DNA of 64,000 nt from Flaccisagitta enflata (taxonomy: Eukaryota; Chaetognatha; Sagittoidea; Aphragmophora). Positions 23,505 to 34,560 of this stretch are shown piece after piece (the first letter of the stretch is position 1; each line of letters opens with the position of its first letter). The position numbers were made by a program, and so were the translations under genes. The DNA is taken from the NCBI GenBank assembly GCA_965153355.1, contig OZ231127.1:14570001-14634000 (forward strand). The letters run 5' to 3'. Below the pieces are notes generated by a model. The model was not told where the DNA came from, ran no database searches, and worked only from the letters and a program-made list of their open reading frames with translations.

Positions 23505-24102
23505 AAATCGCACATTGCTTATTTCATCCCTAAGTTGGTGTAGCTTTTAAGAAAGTACATAAAATCTATGACCATTTTAAAGAGCTTCGAAAAATCTTTC
23601 ATTTGAGTTGTTAAACAAAATTCTAACTTGAAAACTCTAGAAGCTATATTAATTTGAAAAAAAAGTATCAAAATGAAATCTGACAGATATGATGTTTTTT
23701 ACCTAGTTGAATTCATGAAGTAAATGTCTTTGTTTGATTACCATTTCTTAACGGATTGACTTAAAAAGGTCTGCTTGGTGCCATTTTGTAGATTATAAGT
23801 TATGTTTTCATTTTCTCTTAAATTTTTCTTAGTTTCCTTTTGTCAGATACATTTTATGTGCTTTTAAAGACAAAACTAAAATTACCGAATCCCTTCAATT
23901 GACAGATTATGATGATGCTTACTTCAAACTGTCGCCATTTCTAAACGAATTAAGTGACAACTTTCTACTTGGTCTAGATTTGAAGAGCTTTTGAATATCT
24001 TTCAAACGGTCACTGATTTTTTGTATTTTTATTGAAATCAAGCCGGTCAAAGGCATCACAAAATGCCATGTGCGGTTTTTTTTTTTTTGCCCATGGTTAA
24101 AT

Positions 24103-24742
24103 TGTCACGAACGAGAGGATCGTATAACCCATCCACCCATCCACCTACCCATGTAACACATATAACATATCCAGCCCCGTATATTTCCCTCTTGCACAAA
24201 CAACAGTGTCGTTAGTTTCATTAGGACTTTGCTGTGGTCAATTTTGCTCGCACGCCCAGCAATAATAGCGATAAAATTTCAACATTAGCCGTTGGCCCGT
24301 TACTATTGAAAAAGGCGATTTCAAAATTTACTGGCTTGAGGACATTTTTTCTTGAGCTGCTTCCGGGCTTCCTTACAACGTTTTTACCACGAAGCCAACC
24401 TTCTCACAAGCATGCAATGTAATCGGAATGTAAGTAAATACATTCACAGTTATCATCGGGCATCGGCCAGGATATCTACCTCTAGCTCTGGCTCTGCTAT
24501 GCTCTCTAAATTGCCCTGTCTTTTCTCGAAAACCCGTTTGTCCAATTCCCTGATCCATACTACCACGTTCCGCGTTTGTAGGGCGTCTTGATTTCTCCAC
24601 GTGGACTAGCGTGGATCGACTCACCTCCGACTGAGGCTCTGTCACCTGATATCACTTTACAAACCGATTGATTTTCATTAACGCAGAGATTTGCGTGTGC
24701 CCTGCTCTCTCCTCAACCCCCCCCCCCTTCCTCTCCAATATA
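24103..24742. other. Unassigned sequence
   Basis: No repeat family or exon could be supported. Short open frames on both strands around 24234-24645 show no recognisable domain. Confidence 0.4.
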
Positions 24743-24962
24743 AACAAGTGACGCGGGGGTTACAATATCGTTGCGGACGGGTGGGCAGGGGCAGCCAACC
24801 CCCTTCCCAAACACTAACATACACCCACACACATTCAATGACAGCTGCAGCATCGTAAAATGCGCGTTTCTAGCGTTTTCAACTCGAGCGTGACGGACCA
24901 ACCGACGGACCGACCGACGGACGGACAAAGCCTCTTATAGAGTTGCGTGTCCGCAACTAAAA
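24743..24962 (+). mobile_element. Family D element, complete copy D2
   Basis: AACAAGTGACGCGGGGGTTA start, ATCGTTGCGGACGGGTGGGC near the 5' end, CTCGAGCGTGACGGACC, a GACC/GACG tract, GACAAAGCCTCTTATAGAG and the hairpin AGTTGCGTGTCCGCAACT at 24941-24958, then an A run. This is the reference copy for family D. Confidence 0.8.
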
Positions 24963-25016
24963 ATGCAGTCATGCGTGTACACGATCTAACCGGACCGTGC
25001 ATACTGTTCTCTTCCG

Positions 25017-25125
25017 CTGACTAACCACGTGTGGACGCGTGCGTGTTGCCACTGTACACACTCACCCGGCTGACCACGTGTGGGCGCGTGCGTGTGGCGA
25101 CAGTGCACATGCACCCGGCATCGGA
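25017..25125. repeat. About 55-bp tandem duplication
   Basis: Two copies of a segment with GACCACGTGTGG, CGCGTGCGTGT and GCACCCGGC-like ends, differing at several positions. Confidence 0.6.
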
Positions 25126-25721
25126 TTTCCTTCGCCTCACCTTACCTCACCTCGCGTCTCATTCTGTCCTTTTCCGCTGCTGCTGCTGTTCCTCTTCTTC
25201 TTCCTCCTCCTCTTCCTACTCCTCCTCTTCCGCCGCCACCTCCTCGTGTTTCGGACTTACCTACCTCCCAAGGCGATCAAGGATATAAAAGGCGAGAAAG
25301 GAGAGTTAGTTGTAGAGATCTCTGAAAAAAGTAGCCAATCTTATTTTTTACTTATGGCCTTAGACACGGTTTTTCTTGAAATTAGTATGTAGCCCCGTTC
25401 AAACTAGTATGTAGCCCAGAACAACACTAGCCTGTAAGAAACACAAAGGAAAAGTTTCAGGTTTAATATTCATCTATCCGAAAGAGCAAATAATTAACTT
25501 GTCTTGTTCTCTTTCTCTTTCAGAAAAAAAAAAAAAAAAAAAAAAAAAAGAGATCTCTGAAAAATCCGGCAAACGAATTAAATTGTCGTTTTGTTAAAAC
25601 TTGCTTCGCACTCAACGCGAGAAACTTCACTCCCCAAGTGATGAACGACATAAACTGAATCATCTTTTTTTTTCTTCATTGTTTTTTGTTTCTCATTCTT
25701 TTTCTTCAATAAAAATGCAAT

Positions 25722-25722
<1 letters not shown>

Positions 25723-25801
<79 letters not shown>
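25723..25801. repeat. (GA)n microsatellite
   Basis: About 38 GA dinucleotides. Confidence 0.95.
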
Positions 25802-25804
<3 letters not shown>

Positions 25805-25830
25805 CACAAAAGACTCAAAAGATGAAATGG

Positions 25831-26060
25831 AAATGTTGACGAAATTGAATATCTTGGAATGATGGCGATTCGAAGAGGCAAGACTCTGGCATAGCTGTCA
25901 CAAAATCCACTTTTAAAACAGCTGTCCCAATCTTTTGCCAATTTGCGTTGTCCAGAATCGACGTCAGGACGAGTCTTCGTTTTTATGGAGGCTTTTACCA
26001 AATAACGCGCTAGCATAATTAGTCCACACACCAAATCGGTGACATAATTTCCGACCATCT
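25831..26060 (-). CDS. Possible orphan exon (low confidence)
   Basis: The minus-strand frame after an AATTCTAG acceptor-like site encodes a well-mixed peptide (VGNYVTDLVCGLIMLARYLV, later KDWDSCFKSGFCDSYARVLP). It looks protein-like but has no clear donor or partner exon and no recognised domain. The next segment on the right is a family F transposon. It could be a decayed gene fragment. Confidence 0.3.
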
Positions 26061-26285
26061 CTAGAATTCACATCACTGACATCAGAAGGCCTTTTTTTTA
26101 CCCAGGCCATACGAGTAAGGTATGTCCGTCTGTCTGCTGCTCAAACCATTTTGCTTATTCCTTATTTTTAGATGCGTCCTCGCATCTCTATAATTGGCCG
26201 TGTCCGTCCGTCGGTCGGTTGGTTGGTTGGTTGGTCGGTTACGCATTCGTCAATATCGCGAAATTTGTCATAATTTTGATGTAAA

Positions 26286-26484
26286 AGTGCATCATCATTA
26301 TCGTAATCATCATTGACATCATCATCATCACCATCACCATCACCATCACCATCATCATCATCATCATCACCACCATCATCACCATCACCATCATCATCGC
26401 CATCGTCGTCGTCTTTGTCGTAAAAGTGCATCATCATTATCGTAATCATCATTGACATCATCATGATCATGATCATCATCATCA

Positions 26485-26540
<56 letters not shown>

Positions 26541-26666
26541 CCATCATCACCATCACGTTACGCATTCGTCAATATCGCGAAATTTGTCATAATTTCGATG
26601 ATAAAGTGCGTCACCATCGTCGTCTTTGTTGTAAAAGTGCATCATCATTATTTTAATCATCATTGA

Positions 26667-26749
<83 letters not shown>

Positions 26750-26943
26750 CCATCACCATCATCATCATCACCGCCATCATCACCATCATCATCGTCGTCG
26801 TCTTTGTCGTCATCATCATCATCGTCCTCATCATCGTATATCGTAGTCCTCATCATCATCGTCGTCGTCATCGGCGTCATCATTGTCATCATCGTCATCA
26901 TCATCGTCGTCATCATTGTCGTCATCATCGTCATTATCGTCAT
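26286..26943. repeat. (CAT)n array
   Basis: ATC/CAT triplets with CGT and CAC variants, including two near-identical longer segments (from about 26287 and 26620) that carry TAAAAGTGCATCATCATTAT. Part of element F2. Confidence 0.95.
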
Positions 26944-27200
26944 GTTACACCTTATAAAGTGAGACCGTATAAAGTAAACCTTATAAAGTGAGACCGTATA
27001 AAGTAGACCTTGTAAAGTGAGACCGTATAAAGTAGACCTTATAAAGTGAGACCGTATAAAGTGAGACCGTATAAAGTAGACCATATAAAGTGAGACCGCA
27101 TAAAGTAAGACCATATAAAGTAAGACCCTATACAGTGAGACAATCTGAAATTAGACCATATAAACCAAGACCGTATAAAGAAAGACCATATAGACCAAGA
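26944..27200. repeat. 15-bp minisatellite in F2
   Basis: About 16 copies of a unit like TATAAAGTGAGACCG, decaying toward the right end. Confidence 0.85.
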
Positions 27201-27367
27201 CCAGACGCATCTTTGAAATAAGAGCAGTCATTCCAACACATATTCAAGAATAAATAAAGTAGAATAGTTTAAATAGAAAATATCAAGTTAGACCATGGAA
27301 ATGAAGACTATGAAGTAAGACCCATATAAAGAGAAGAGGTCGCATCGTTGGCCTATCTGGCCTTGTT

Positions 27368-27858
27368 GAGCAGTCAATGCATCAGTGCCCCTGCCAGGGT
27401 TCTCAATTCACCTGTTTAGTCACCACCCCTACCAATTCGCACGCGATTTGATTCTGAAATAAGCAAAAGTACCTAGAGCAGCCCAAAGTGATTTCTAAAA
27501 ATGTGTAATTTTATTTAACTCAATTTCGATTTATTTGAACATTGTCAAATTCCGTAACTCAAAGTCCAAATATCAGGTGCTAGTCATGATTTGGTTTCAT
27601 TGGTGAAATATACGGGTCGCAGATGCGTATTCTTCACAAGGTTACTTTCCTAATCATGATAATCGCCCTCTTCTATTGATGCCAAAACTTCCTCGCGTTC
27701 GCGTTCTTTATACTTTGCTTGTTCTGCCGGAGTCCATGATTCCCATCTGCATTCCCATATGCGGTATTTTAATTCGTCAGCATATTAAAGCGACAGATAC
27801 ATACAATCACGTACACATCTACTAACTAAAGAGATTCTCTCCATACATTAATCACGGT
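27368..27858. other. Unassigned sequence
   Basis: Nothing recognised. It may include the 3' tail of the LINE whose coding end lies at 27859. Confidence 0.35.
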
Positions 27859-28130
27859 TTCTCCTTGTTTTCTTCAAGAAGATTGACATTGATTCTATGA
27901 AGGGAAGTTAACACAGTGTTGGGATGGTAAGGGAGGGCCAGATGCAAAAATTTCATGCAACGATAGATAGCCAAAGCTTTCCCGTAACGTTCTCGTGCTC
28001 TGCCATCTTTGGTAAGTAAAAATTTCGCGTATTGCATCATTTACAGCAGTGTTGCAGTCAGACATTTCTCGCGCCGTATATTCTTTAATGGCACCACCAT
28101 ACGATATGACACGATGAAAGTTATCGTGAC
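27859..28130 (-). pseudogene. LINE reverse transcriptase, C-terminal fragment
   Basis: The minus strand encodes ISYGGAIKEYTAREMSDCN, NDAIREIFTYQRW, ESFGYLSLHEIFA and, after one frameshift, ALPYHPNTVLTSLHRINVNL, ending at a stop. This pattern (tyrosine-rich strand, Asn-Asp-Ala-hydrophobic-Arg-x-Ile-Phe, then Trp, then Gly-Tyr-x-Ser-Leu) is the C-terminal region of non-LTR retrotransposon polymerases. It continues logically from the fragment ending at 31609 (QLLYTNCVPTI), so it is probably the end of the same broken copy. Confidence 0.7.
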
Positions 28131-28486
28131 ACTTCAGTTTCACCAGGGGCAAAAAATCCATTATTATTTTTCCTAAAAATACATGATTCACCTGATACTA
28201 CATGCTAAACTAGGTAATTAACAGAAAAAATAAATGCAAAATCTCATCAAATAAAAAAGTTACAGCTATTTTTAATAAAAAAAATATTTTTTTCCTTTTT
28301 CACTAATTTCGATTTTTATAATGAAAAATCAAAAACAAATCTTGCTAAAACCCTGAAGCAACAGTTCAACAATATCTAAATCAATAGAAGAATAAAATAA
28401 AACAATTTATTTAATACTTTTAAACACTTTTTTACAATTTTTTGTAGTTTTTGATAATATTGCAGCCTACAAAAGTTCTAGAATAA

Positions 28487-28691
28487 AAAACCACGCCGGA
28501 TAAATGGCTACCCTAGTCGAGTGCAGGTAGGCAGGAGCAGTGGTGAAGGTCACTAGGGCATCTGGGCAGGAGCCGTATGCTTGAAAAGCTCAAAAACGCA
28601 AAAAAAGTAAAAAGGGGACTAACCGACCAACTGACTGACTAACCGACGTACTGACATATAGGGGTGTAGAGTCCCGTAGCACGCAACTAAA
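28487..28691 (+). mobile_element. Family B short element, copy B4 (decayed)
   Basis: CCACGCCGGATAAATGGCTA, GGCAGGAGCAGTGG, an A-rich middle, ACCGACCAACTGACTGAC, GGGGTGTAGAGTCCCGTAGC and ACGCAACTAAAG. Both ends match B2 with several mismatches, indicating an older copy. Confidence 0.65.
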
Positions 28692-28792
28692 GATTTATAA
28701 AATTAAAGTTACTTGGTTTTTACAATTAATAGCAGTTTAAAGAGTTTTTAGATCAGATTAAGGCATAAACATAACAATTAACGGGAAATATA

Positions 28793-29796
28793 CAGTGCGG
28801 CGCATAAAAAACAGGACAGTGCGTTTCCCTATATTTCTTGGCTCAAAATGATAGAATCATATCTTTATTGGTGACCAATTTGAAGCTCTTCAAAAGACAA
28901 AGCATTTGCCGTAAACCGCGTTTGAATACGTCAATTCGTTTGGACGCAGTGATACTCTGAAGAGAAGCTATAAAAAATGGAATGGGAAAAAACTAACTAT
29001 GGCAAAAAACAAGAAGCGAACCACTTGTTTGTCAGTGTTTCACATCCATGCAATGAGAAAAACATAGCAAAATCCATGACCATTTTGAAGCTCTTTGAAA
29101 GATCTTTCAAATGAGACCTTTCTGGATGCTCTAACTCTAACCGTTAAAAAATGGCATTAGGTTGAAGACAGGTTGTCTGAAATCTGGTAATTTACTACGT
29201 GATTTTAAGGGGTTATCTTTATTTTAACAAAAAAATAAAACGCATTGAGTTAGATATTTGTTCTTGGCGCCATTTTAAAGAGAATTCGAAGCTCTTTAAT
29301 CTGCCCATGGATATCGAGTATCTAAGACAATCCTAAGCTTCATCATTGACAAAAATAGAAAGACTTAAATTGCATGTTGGAAAAAATTGAAATGAGCATT
29401 TTTTCCAGTTAGTGATTTTTTTCTTCAAACCTGTGCCATTTCTAAACAAATAAAGCTACAATGACCAGCAACGTCGCATTTGGAAGATTTTTTGCAGAGC
29501 TTTCAAAGGGTCATGAATTTTATGTATCTCAGGCCAATAGTTAAGCAGAAACTAGCATTACAAAGGGTCCTTTGCCATAGTTACTTTTGCAGTTTGGTGC
29601 CGCCTCACCATTGACTACCTCGCCAACCTATTTGCCTCGATGCCACGTTCTACGGAGCTTGTCATCCAGGCAAAAGGCGGATCCATCAACTACAAACACA
29701 TGAACGTTGTATTCATCTGATTTGGTTTGAATAATCCATTTTTGCGCAATAAAATACTATTGATACAAACTGTCCTGTTTTTAATGCGGCGCACTG
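28793..29796. mobile_element. Tc1/mariner-like non-autonomous element, 1004 bp
   Basis: Terminal inverted repeats of about 28 bp start CAGTGCGGCGCAT on the left and CAGTGCGCCGCAT (reverse complement) on the right and share AAAACAGGACAGT. Both ends are flanked by TA (28791-28792, 29797-29798). CAGT ends plus a TA target duplication are typical of Tc1/mariner elements. No transposase frame is present, so it depends on another copy. The interior contains TTGAAGCTCTTTGAAAG motifs that recall the ACCATG-family elements. Confidence 0.85.
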
Positions 29797-29876
29797 TAGT
29801 TCTTTTTTTTAGATAAACAGCATGTCTGTCAGAATGCCTAGAGAAGCCAAAATTGGCTCATTTTTGGCCCATTTTT

Positions 29877-30065
29877 AATCGCGTTCTACTTGACTACACC
29901 CCGCTTTGAGGGTCTGTCGGTCAGTCCATCCGTCCATCACACTTTTCTTTTTGGGGGTTTTTGCGGTCTTTGGCCTCACTGCTCCTGCCTAAAAGATCAA
30001 GTGACCTCATATACAGCCCCTGCCTATCCGCAAGCGACTAAGGTAGCCGAGTATCTGGCCTAGTT
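29877..30065 (-). mobile_element. Family B short element, copy B5 (decayed)
   Basis: On the minus strand it begins AAACTAGGCCAGATACTCGG, carries GGCAGGGGC and GGCAGGAGCAG blocks like B2 and B4, and ends with the tract GACC/GACA and a degenerate terminal hairpin next to CTACACCCCGCTTTG on the plus strand. Confidence 0.65.
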
Positions 30066-30850
30066 TACTGGAAATGGTTCTAGTATTTGTGTAACAAGCT
30101 CTTTATTCTGATTGGATTTGTTAAGATTAACAAGAAAATTCTAAATAATTGGGAACTAAAAGATGAAAACACAGATTTTAGCTATTTTGCCCCATCTTTT
30201 GCCTGTTATTGGCCAGTTAGGTCATTGGTAACAATGTCAAAAGCTCCTAATGAGTATTTTTGTTCTAATTCTGTGTAAAATAAGTGAGAATAGCAAAAAA
30301 ATCCCAAATAACTATAAATTATCAAACAAAGATACAGATTTTGACCATTTTGGCTCATTTATGGCCTGTTTTTAGCCAGTTTGAAAAATCGGTGTGCTCT
30401 TGATCAGCACAATCATTCCTATACTAATTAGATTGAGTAGGATTTCTGAAAAAAATCTGAATCACTATGACGCTTCCAAAAAAAACATCATTTTTGGCCA
30501 TTTTGACCCATTTTTAGCCTGTTTTTATTATCAATGACCTAAGTAAAAACCATGAAATTTTTATAGAGAGTGATTTCACCTCAGTTCTCTCTGGGGTCAA
30601 GTGAAAAACTCTACCGGGACATGATAATTTACTAAAAATAGCAAAAAAAAGCTAACGTATCAAAAAACAAAAAAAAAAAAGATTTTTGAAAAGGTTGCCA
30701 AAATAGTGTTTAAAAATGAGGGTCAGATTTGTGTTCAGCACAAAAAAATAATCAAAAAACTGAAATTCAAATAGTTTTTGATAATTTTGGACCTATATCT
30801 CAGTTCCTGCTATGAAGCTTCTTAACTATGGTTGAAAATTGATAAGACAT
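30066..30850. repeat. Degenerate repeats with TTTTGGCC/CATTTTTAGCC motifs
   Basis: At least four diverged copies of a segment of about 150 bp ending in a motif like CATTTTGGCTCATTTTTGGCC and AGCCTGTTTTT, starting near 29850 and interrupted by B5. No coding evidence. Confidence 0.5.
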
Positions 30851-30854
30851 AGTG

Positions 30855-30999
30855 AAACGGTGAATAACAAATTTGCATGGAAAGTGAAAAATCAAAAAAA
30901 ACAAAAAAATCAGACCTTCCTAAAACATTTTTTCTAAGGTCTGATGTTTTTGAAAATGCAAAATTTTCAGCCATGATTGAGATTTGTTATTCACCGTTT
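30855..30999. repeat. Fold-back palindrome, 145 bp
   Basis: Perfect 18-bp outer arms (30855-30872 and 30982-30999, AAACGGTGAATAACAAAT) and perfect 10-bp inner arms (30909-30918 and 30936-30945, ATCAGACCTT) sharing one centre. It may be a decayed foldback or MITE-like element. Confidence 0.75.
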
Positions 31000-31608
31000 T
31001 TAAAATGTTTTTTTCCAAAATGTGAAATTAGCCTGTAAAGATTAGAAAAATCAGTAAAAACCATACTTAACATTGACCAAATGTTATGAAATTTGATATG
31101 TAGGTAGTTGGGTGTCCCCCTCAACTACGGTAAAAATTTCAACCATTTACTCCAACAGGAAGTGCCTTTAAAAAAAATAAATAGATTTTTTGTCATTTTT
31201 TTCATGTTTTCTTTGTCAACTGACATTTTTTATAGGATAGTGATTTTAGACTCCAAAAAAGGGCCCAAATACGGTGGCAAAAAAACTGATGTTACTTTGT
31301 GATTAGTTTGAGTAGATGTTGGTAAAAAACTGAGGCAAATCGCCCCTACCTAGCCAGTAATAGTTAGGAAAAATTGGTGTTTAAAATCTTTGGTCTTCCA
31401 ATGTCCAATTTTTACTCAATATTTTTGTATCAATGAGATCTAATCACTGGTATTAATGTCTATTCTGCATGCTACTTCTACAAAAGGTGCAAGGGGGATA
31501 TATTTTACATACTGAGAAAAGATTTTTTGATTTAAATTGAATGAAAAAGATGCAAAAAACTAGAAGAAAATGGCATGAAACTAAAGTGTTCTCATTTGGT
31601 TCAGTCTG
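31000..31608. other. Unassigned AT-rich sequence
   Basis: A-rich and T-rich with no recognised gene. A 64-codon frame at 31108-31302 has no recognisable features. Confidence 0.35.
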
Positions 31609-31878
31609 TCATATTGTTGGTACACAGTTGGTGTAGAGGAGTTGCATTTGAACTACTTCATCGGGTTTTTTAAGTACATTCAACACAGAATTTGCTGAGC
31701 GGTAAAAAGAAAGGAGATCCGACTCAGCCGTAAATATAAGATCAGGATTACTTTGAATATTCATTCCTAAATACTTGATTTGTGAGACAAAGTCAATTAT
31801 CGAGCCATTTAAATGTAAAGGTTTGATTTTTTCTAAGTCAACACGTTTTCTCGAGAAAATAAGTACTTTTGACTTAAG
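31609..31878 (-). pseudogene. LINE reverse transcriptase, thumb-region fragment
   Basis: Ninety uninterrupted codons on the minus strand encode LKSKVLIFSRKR, then IKPLHLNGSIIDFVSQIKYL, GMNIQ, LLSFYRSANSVLNVLKKP and VQMQLLYTNCVPTI. The KSKVLIF strand followed by a KYLG motif is the region just downstream of the catalytic FADD in LINE polymerases. The fragment is cut cleanly on both sides. Confidence 0.75.
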
Positions 31879-33440
31879 TTAGGGATGCGATTTTGTCTTT
31901 TGTTTTTTTCATCAAAAGCCCTCTGTCAAAAGTGTGCTTTGCACTGTCATGGTGACGCCCATTGCAGACAAAGATCGTGAAACTATGGGGAAGAGATAGA
32001 CGTTGTCATCGATTTTTTATGATAGCTTGAGTATTTTTCCTTCCCGGGAGTCACTATGACAATTCCTTCTTCATTGTGTGCTTTATATGATGCAATTTTA
32101 TATGAGGTGTCAGCCCGAATTTTTATCCCATTTATCTCCTTCAGAAACTATGCTTAAATCTACAGGGCTCTGTCCCGAGCATTTTTGTCCGCATGGCTGT
32201 GGCCCAGTAGGGAACTCAAGACCGGCGCCAGGAAATTATAGGAATTGAGAAGTTTTCTTCAGATTTCCGTTTCCTTCCGTAAATGCAGAAAATTGAACTT
32301 AGCTAATTGAGGGACATATGAATTGGATATTCTTTACCCAGTTTGGATGTATGCATGCTTCATACTGGAATTAAGATGCCGCCGCTTCTTTTTGATTAGA
32401 TTTTTTCATCATAACAGTCTCTGATGCTAAATTATAAGTGAACTATATGCTTGAGCATTAAAAACTGATGAAATATTGAGGAAGGGAGTAGTTGTCTTGT
32501 GGTTCCTTTTGTTAGAAATCGTTTATGCCTTTCCACTTAAGCTCAAGAAGAATAAATTCAAAAGATCAACTTTTTCCATAATCATTGAAAGGTGATACCC
32601 CTTTTTAGACTCTCCCAGCGGCTCGCTTCTTTACACATGTGCTTGATGAGTCAGCAGCCAACGTAAAAACATTGAATGTCCTCAAATAATAAATGAAATG
32701 AGCCATGCTACTTAAGTGGGTTGAAAGACAAACCATTTTCAAAACAGTAATTGTAACATGTATCAATCCACAATGTAACTTCCATGGCCAAGGCGGATTT
32801 TTCTCTTACTCTTACTCTTTTGTTACTGTACCCTAATTCCAGTAGATGACAGACATTTGTTATCTTAATTTACCCAACCTTTGGTAATTTACTTTTTTAC
32901 TTTCAGTAATTTACTTTCCTACTCACTTATTCTTTTACTCTTTTACTTTCTTACTCTCTTACTTTCTTACTTTTTGCCTCCTCCATAATTAGTTTTTTTA
33001 CTTTTTTACTCTTTCACTTTTACTTTCATTTGGGTAAATTACCTGATTTTTTACTTTATCTTACCCAGTCATCAGTAAAAGTCTCCACCGCCGATGCTAA
33101 ATTACCAAGTTTTTATTTCTTAACCCCAGTAAATATCATGCCACTTTTCATTAAATGAAATCCTCTTCTCCAAAATTCCTCTCCTCAAAATTCCTCTCAT
33201 TCAAAACTCCTCTCCTCAAAAATTCCTCTCCTCTAAAATTCCTCTCCTCCAAAATTCCTTAGTAAATGAAAAATTCCTCTCTTCTAAAATTCCTCTCCTC
33301 TAAAATTCGCTTTGACTTTCTTACTCTCTTACTCTTACTTTTTACCTCCTTACTTTTATTACCTGGGGTAATGTAAATTTTACTGAGGAAATAGGAAGGT
33401 AAAGTTTGATAAAAGTAAAGAGGAAAATTCCCCCTTGGCC
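31879..33440. mobile_element. About 1.56-kb segment interrupting the LINE
   Basis: Separates the FADD-containing fragment from the thumb fragment of what reads as one reverse transcriptase. The interior is non-coding. It contains TTACTTTCTTACTC-type repeats (32870-33070 and 33310-33370) and a repeat of TCCTCTCCTCAAAAT-like units (33160-33310). No clear terminal repeat or target duplication was found, so its class is unknown. Confidence 0.45.
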
Positions 33441-33449
33441 ACAATTATA

Positions 33450-34025
33450 CTACAAAGTTACAATGTGCAATCATTTTTTGTAAAGTAGATCTCGTCGGTG
33501 CCATGAGGCAAATGTCATCGGCAAAAAGCAGTATCGCCAAACACAAGTTATCAATGTGACAACCAATATTCAAATTACGAATATGCTTTATCAAAGGGTC
33601 AATATAACAAGAGAAAAAGTCCGGGGAGTCAATCCCCCCTTGCTTTATTCCTAAGGGAACTGGAAAACTGTGACTCATTGCAGTGCCCCATTTGACACTA
33701 GATACCATACTATGGTAAAGTTTAAATACCAGAAGAACAGGCATAAAAGAAAGCATAATGGAACCTGCCGTTCTATGAGTTTAGAAAACAATCCATAATG
33801 CGAAATTCTGTCAAAAGCCTTGGTAGCATCCAAAAAAGCTACATAGACTTTTGACCCTTTTTTGGTGAAGTAATCAACCGTGGATTTTAAAGTGTAAACT
33901 GCATGTGACGTGCTAGTTCTGCGTTTAAAACCGAATTGCAAATAGTCTGTATCCAATACACTCTTTATCTTTTTTAAGGACCAGTAATTTTTTTCTGAGG
34001 CTGGGATGTCTTTAAATTTTGACAA
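33450..34025 (-). pseudogene. LINE reverse transcriptase, finger and palm fragment
   Basis: Two overlapping minus-strand frames joined by one frameshift near 33.76 kb. The first gives DYLQFGFKRRTSTSHAVYTL and VAFLDATKAFDRISHYGLFS (motif A, with the catalytic Asp). The second gives PLGIKQGGIDSPDFFSCYID (motif B) and LLFADDICLMAPTRSTLQKM (motif C, FADD). These are the signature motifs of non-LTR retrotransposon polymerases of the Jockey/CR1/L2 type. The clade cannot be fixed by eye. A stop follows at the boundary with the next insertion. Confidence 0.85.
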
Positions 34026-34560
34026 ATTTCAGGCTGAAATGTCCTTAGCATGTCCTTAATATTTTTCTATGATTTTCTTATAATTACATTTTATATATTG
34101 AAGTAACTGATGTTCAGTATAAGCAAATACAAGTTAGATATAATAATAATTGCTTTGTAGTTGTTCTTGTTAAAATATTATATCATTTAGTAAAAAAAAA
34201 GATCATTTTTTATAAACAGGGTTACTTTCTTTTAAAAATTTCGTAAAAACAATCTAAATTATAATATAATTTTTTTTTTTTTTTGCAAATCTAATCCCTT
34301 TATTTTCTTTGTTGACTGGTGACGTTTGGAGACGCATTTGGAGACGGAATGCGTCTCCCATTGGATAACATGGAGAATCATTCATTTTTTAAGTGGCTCT
34401 GCTTGGCCACCATTCTTAATAGATTTTTTTTCTGGCACAAAAACCTTTTTTGGGGAAAAAACTCGCGAGGAGAATACGTTTTTTAGGCGACTCACCTTGT
34501 GACACTTTGAAAACAATAACTCTTGTGTCTGAAAAAGTGACCTTATAAAAACAACCTCAG
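34026..34560. other. Unassigned sequence with a short hairpin
   Basis: AT-rich and non-coding. A 10-bp inverted repeat (GGAGACGCAT with ATGCGTCTCC) lies at about 34329-34359. Confidence 0.4.

Larger units (their letters stand above)
22077..24096. mobile_element. TA-flanked inverted-repeat element (ACCATG family), copy 2
   Basis: Both ends read inward ACCATGGGCAAAAAAA and are flanked by TA (22075-22076 and 24097-24098). The inverted repeat continues beyond the A run as CGCACATTGC on one side and CGCACATGGC on the other, once the nested family B element at 22091-23504 is removed. The remaining internal sequence, about 0.6 kb, matches the size of copy 1 at 6318-6883. No transposase frame. Confidence 0.7.
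26170..27367 (-). mobile_element. Family F long element, copy F2
   Basis: On the minus strand: AACAAGGCCAGATAGGCC with CGATGCGACC at the 5' end, a minisatellite and a CAT array as body, a GACC tract and the terminal hairpin at 26170-26187 (stem AGATGCG with CGCATCT). About 1.2 kb, apparently complete and non-coding. Confidence 0.75.
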
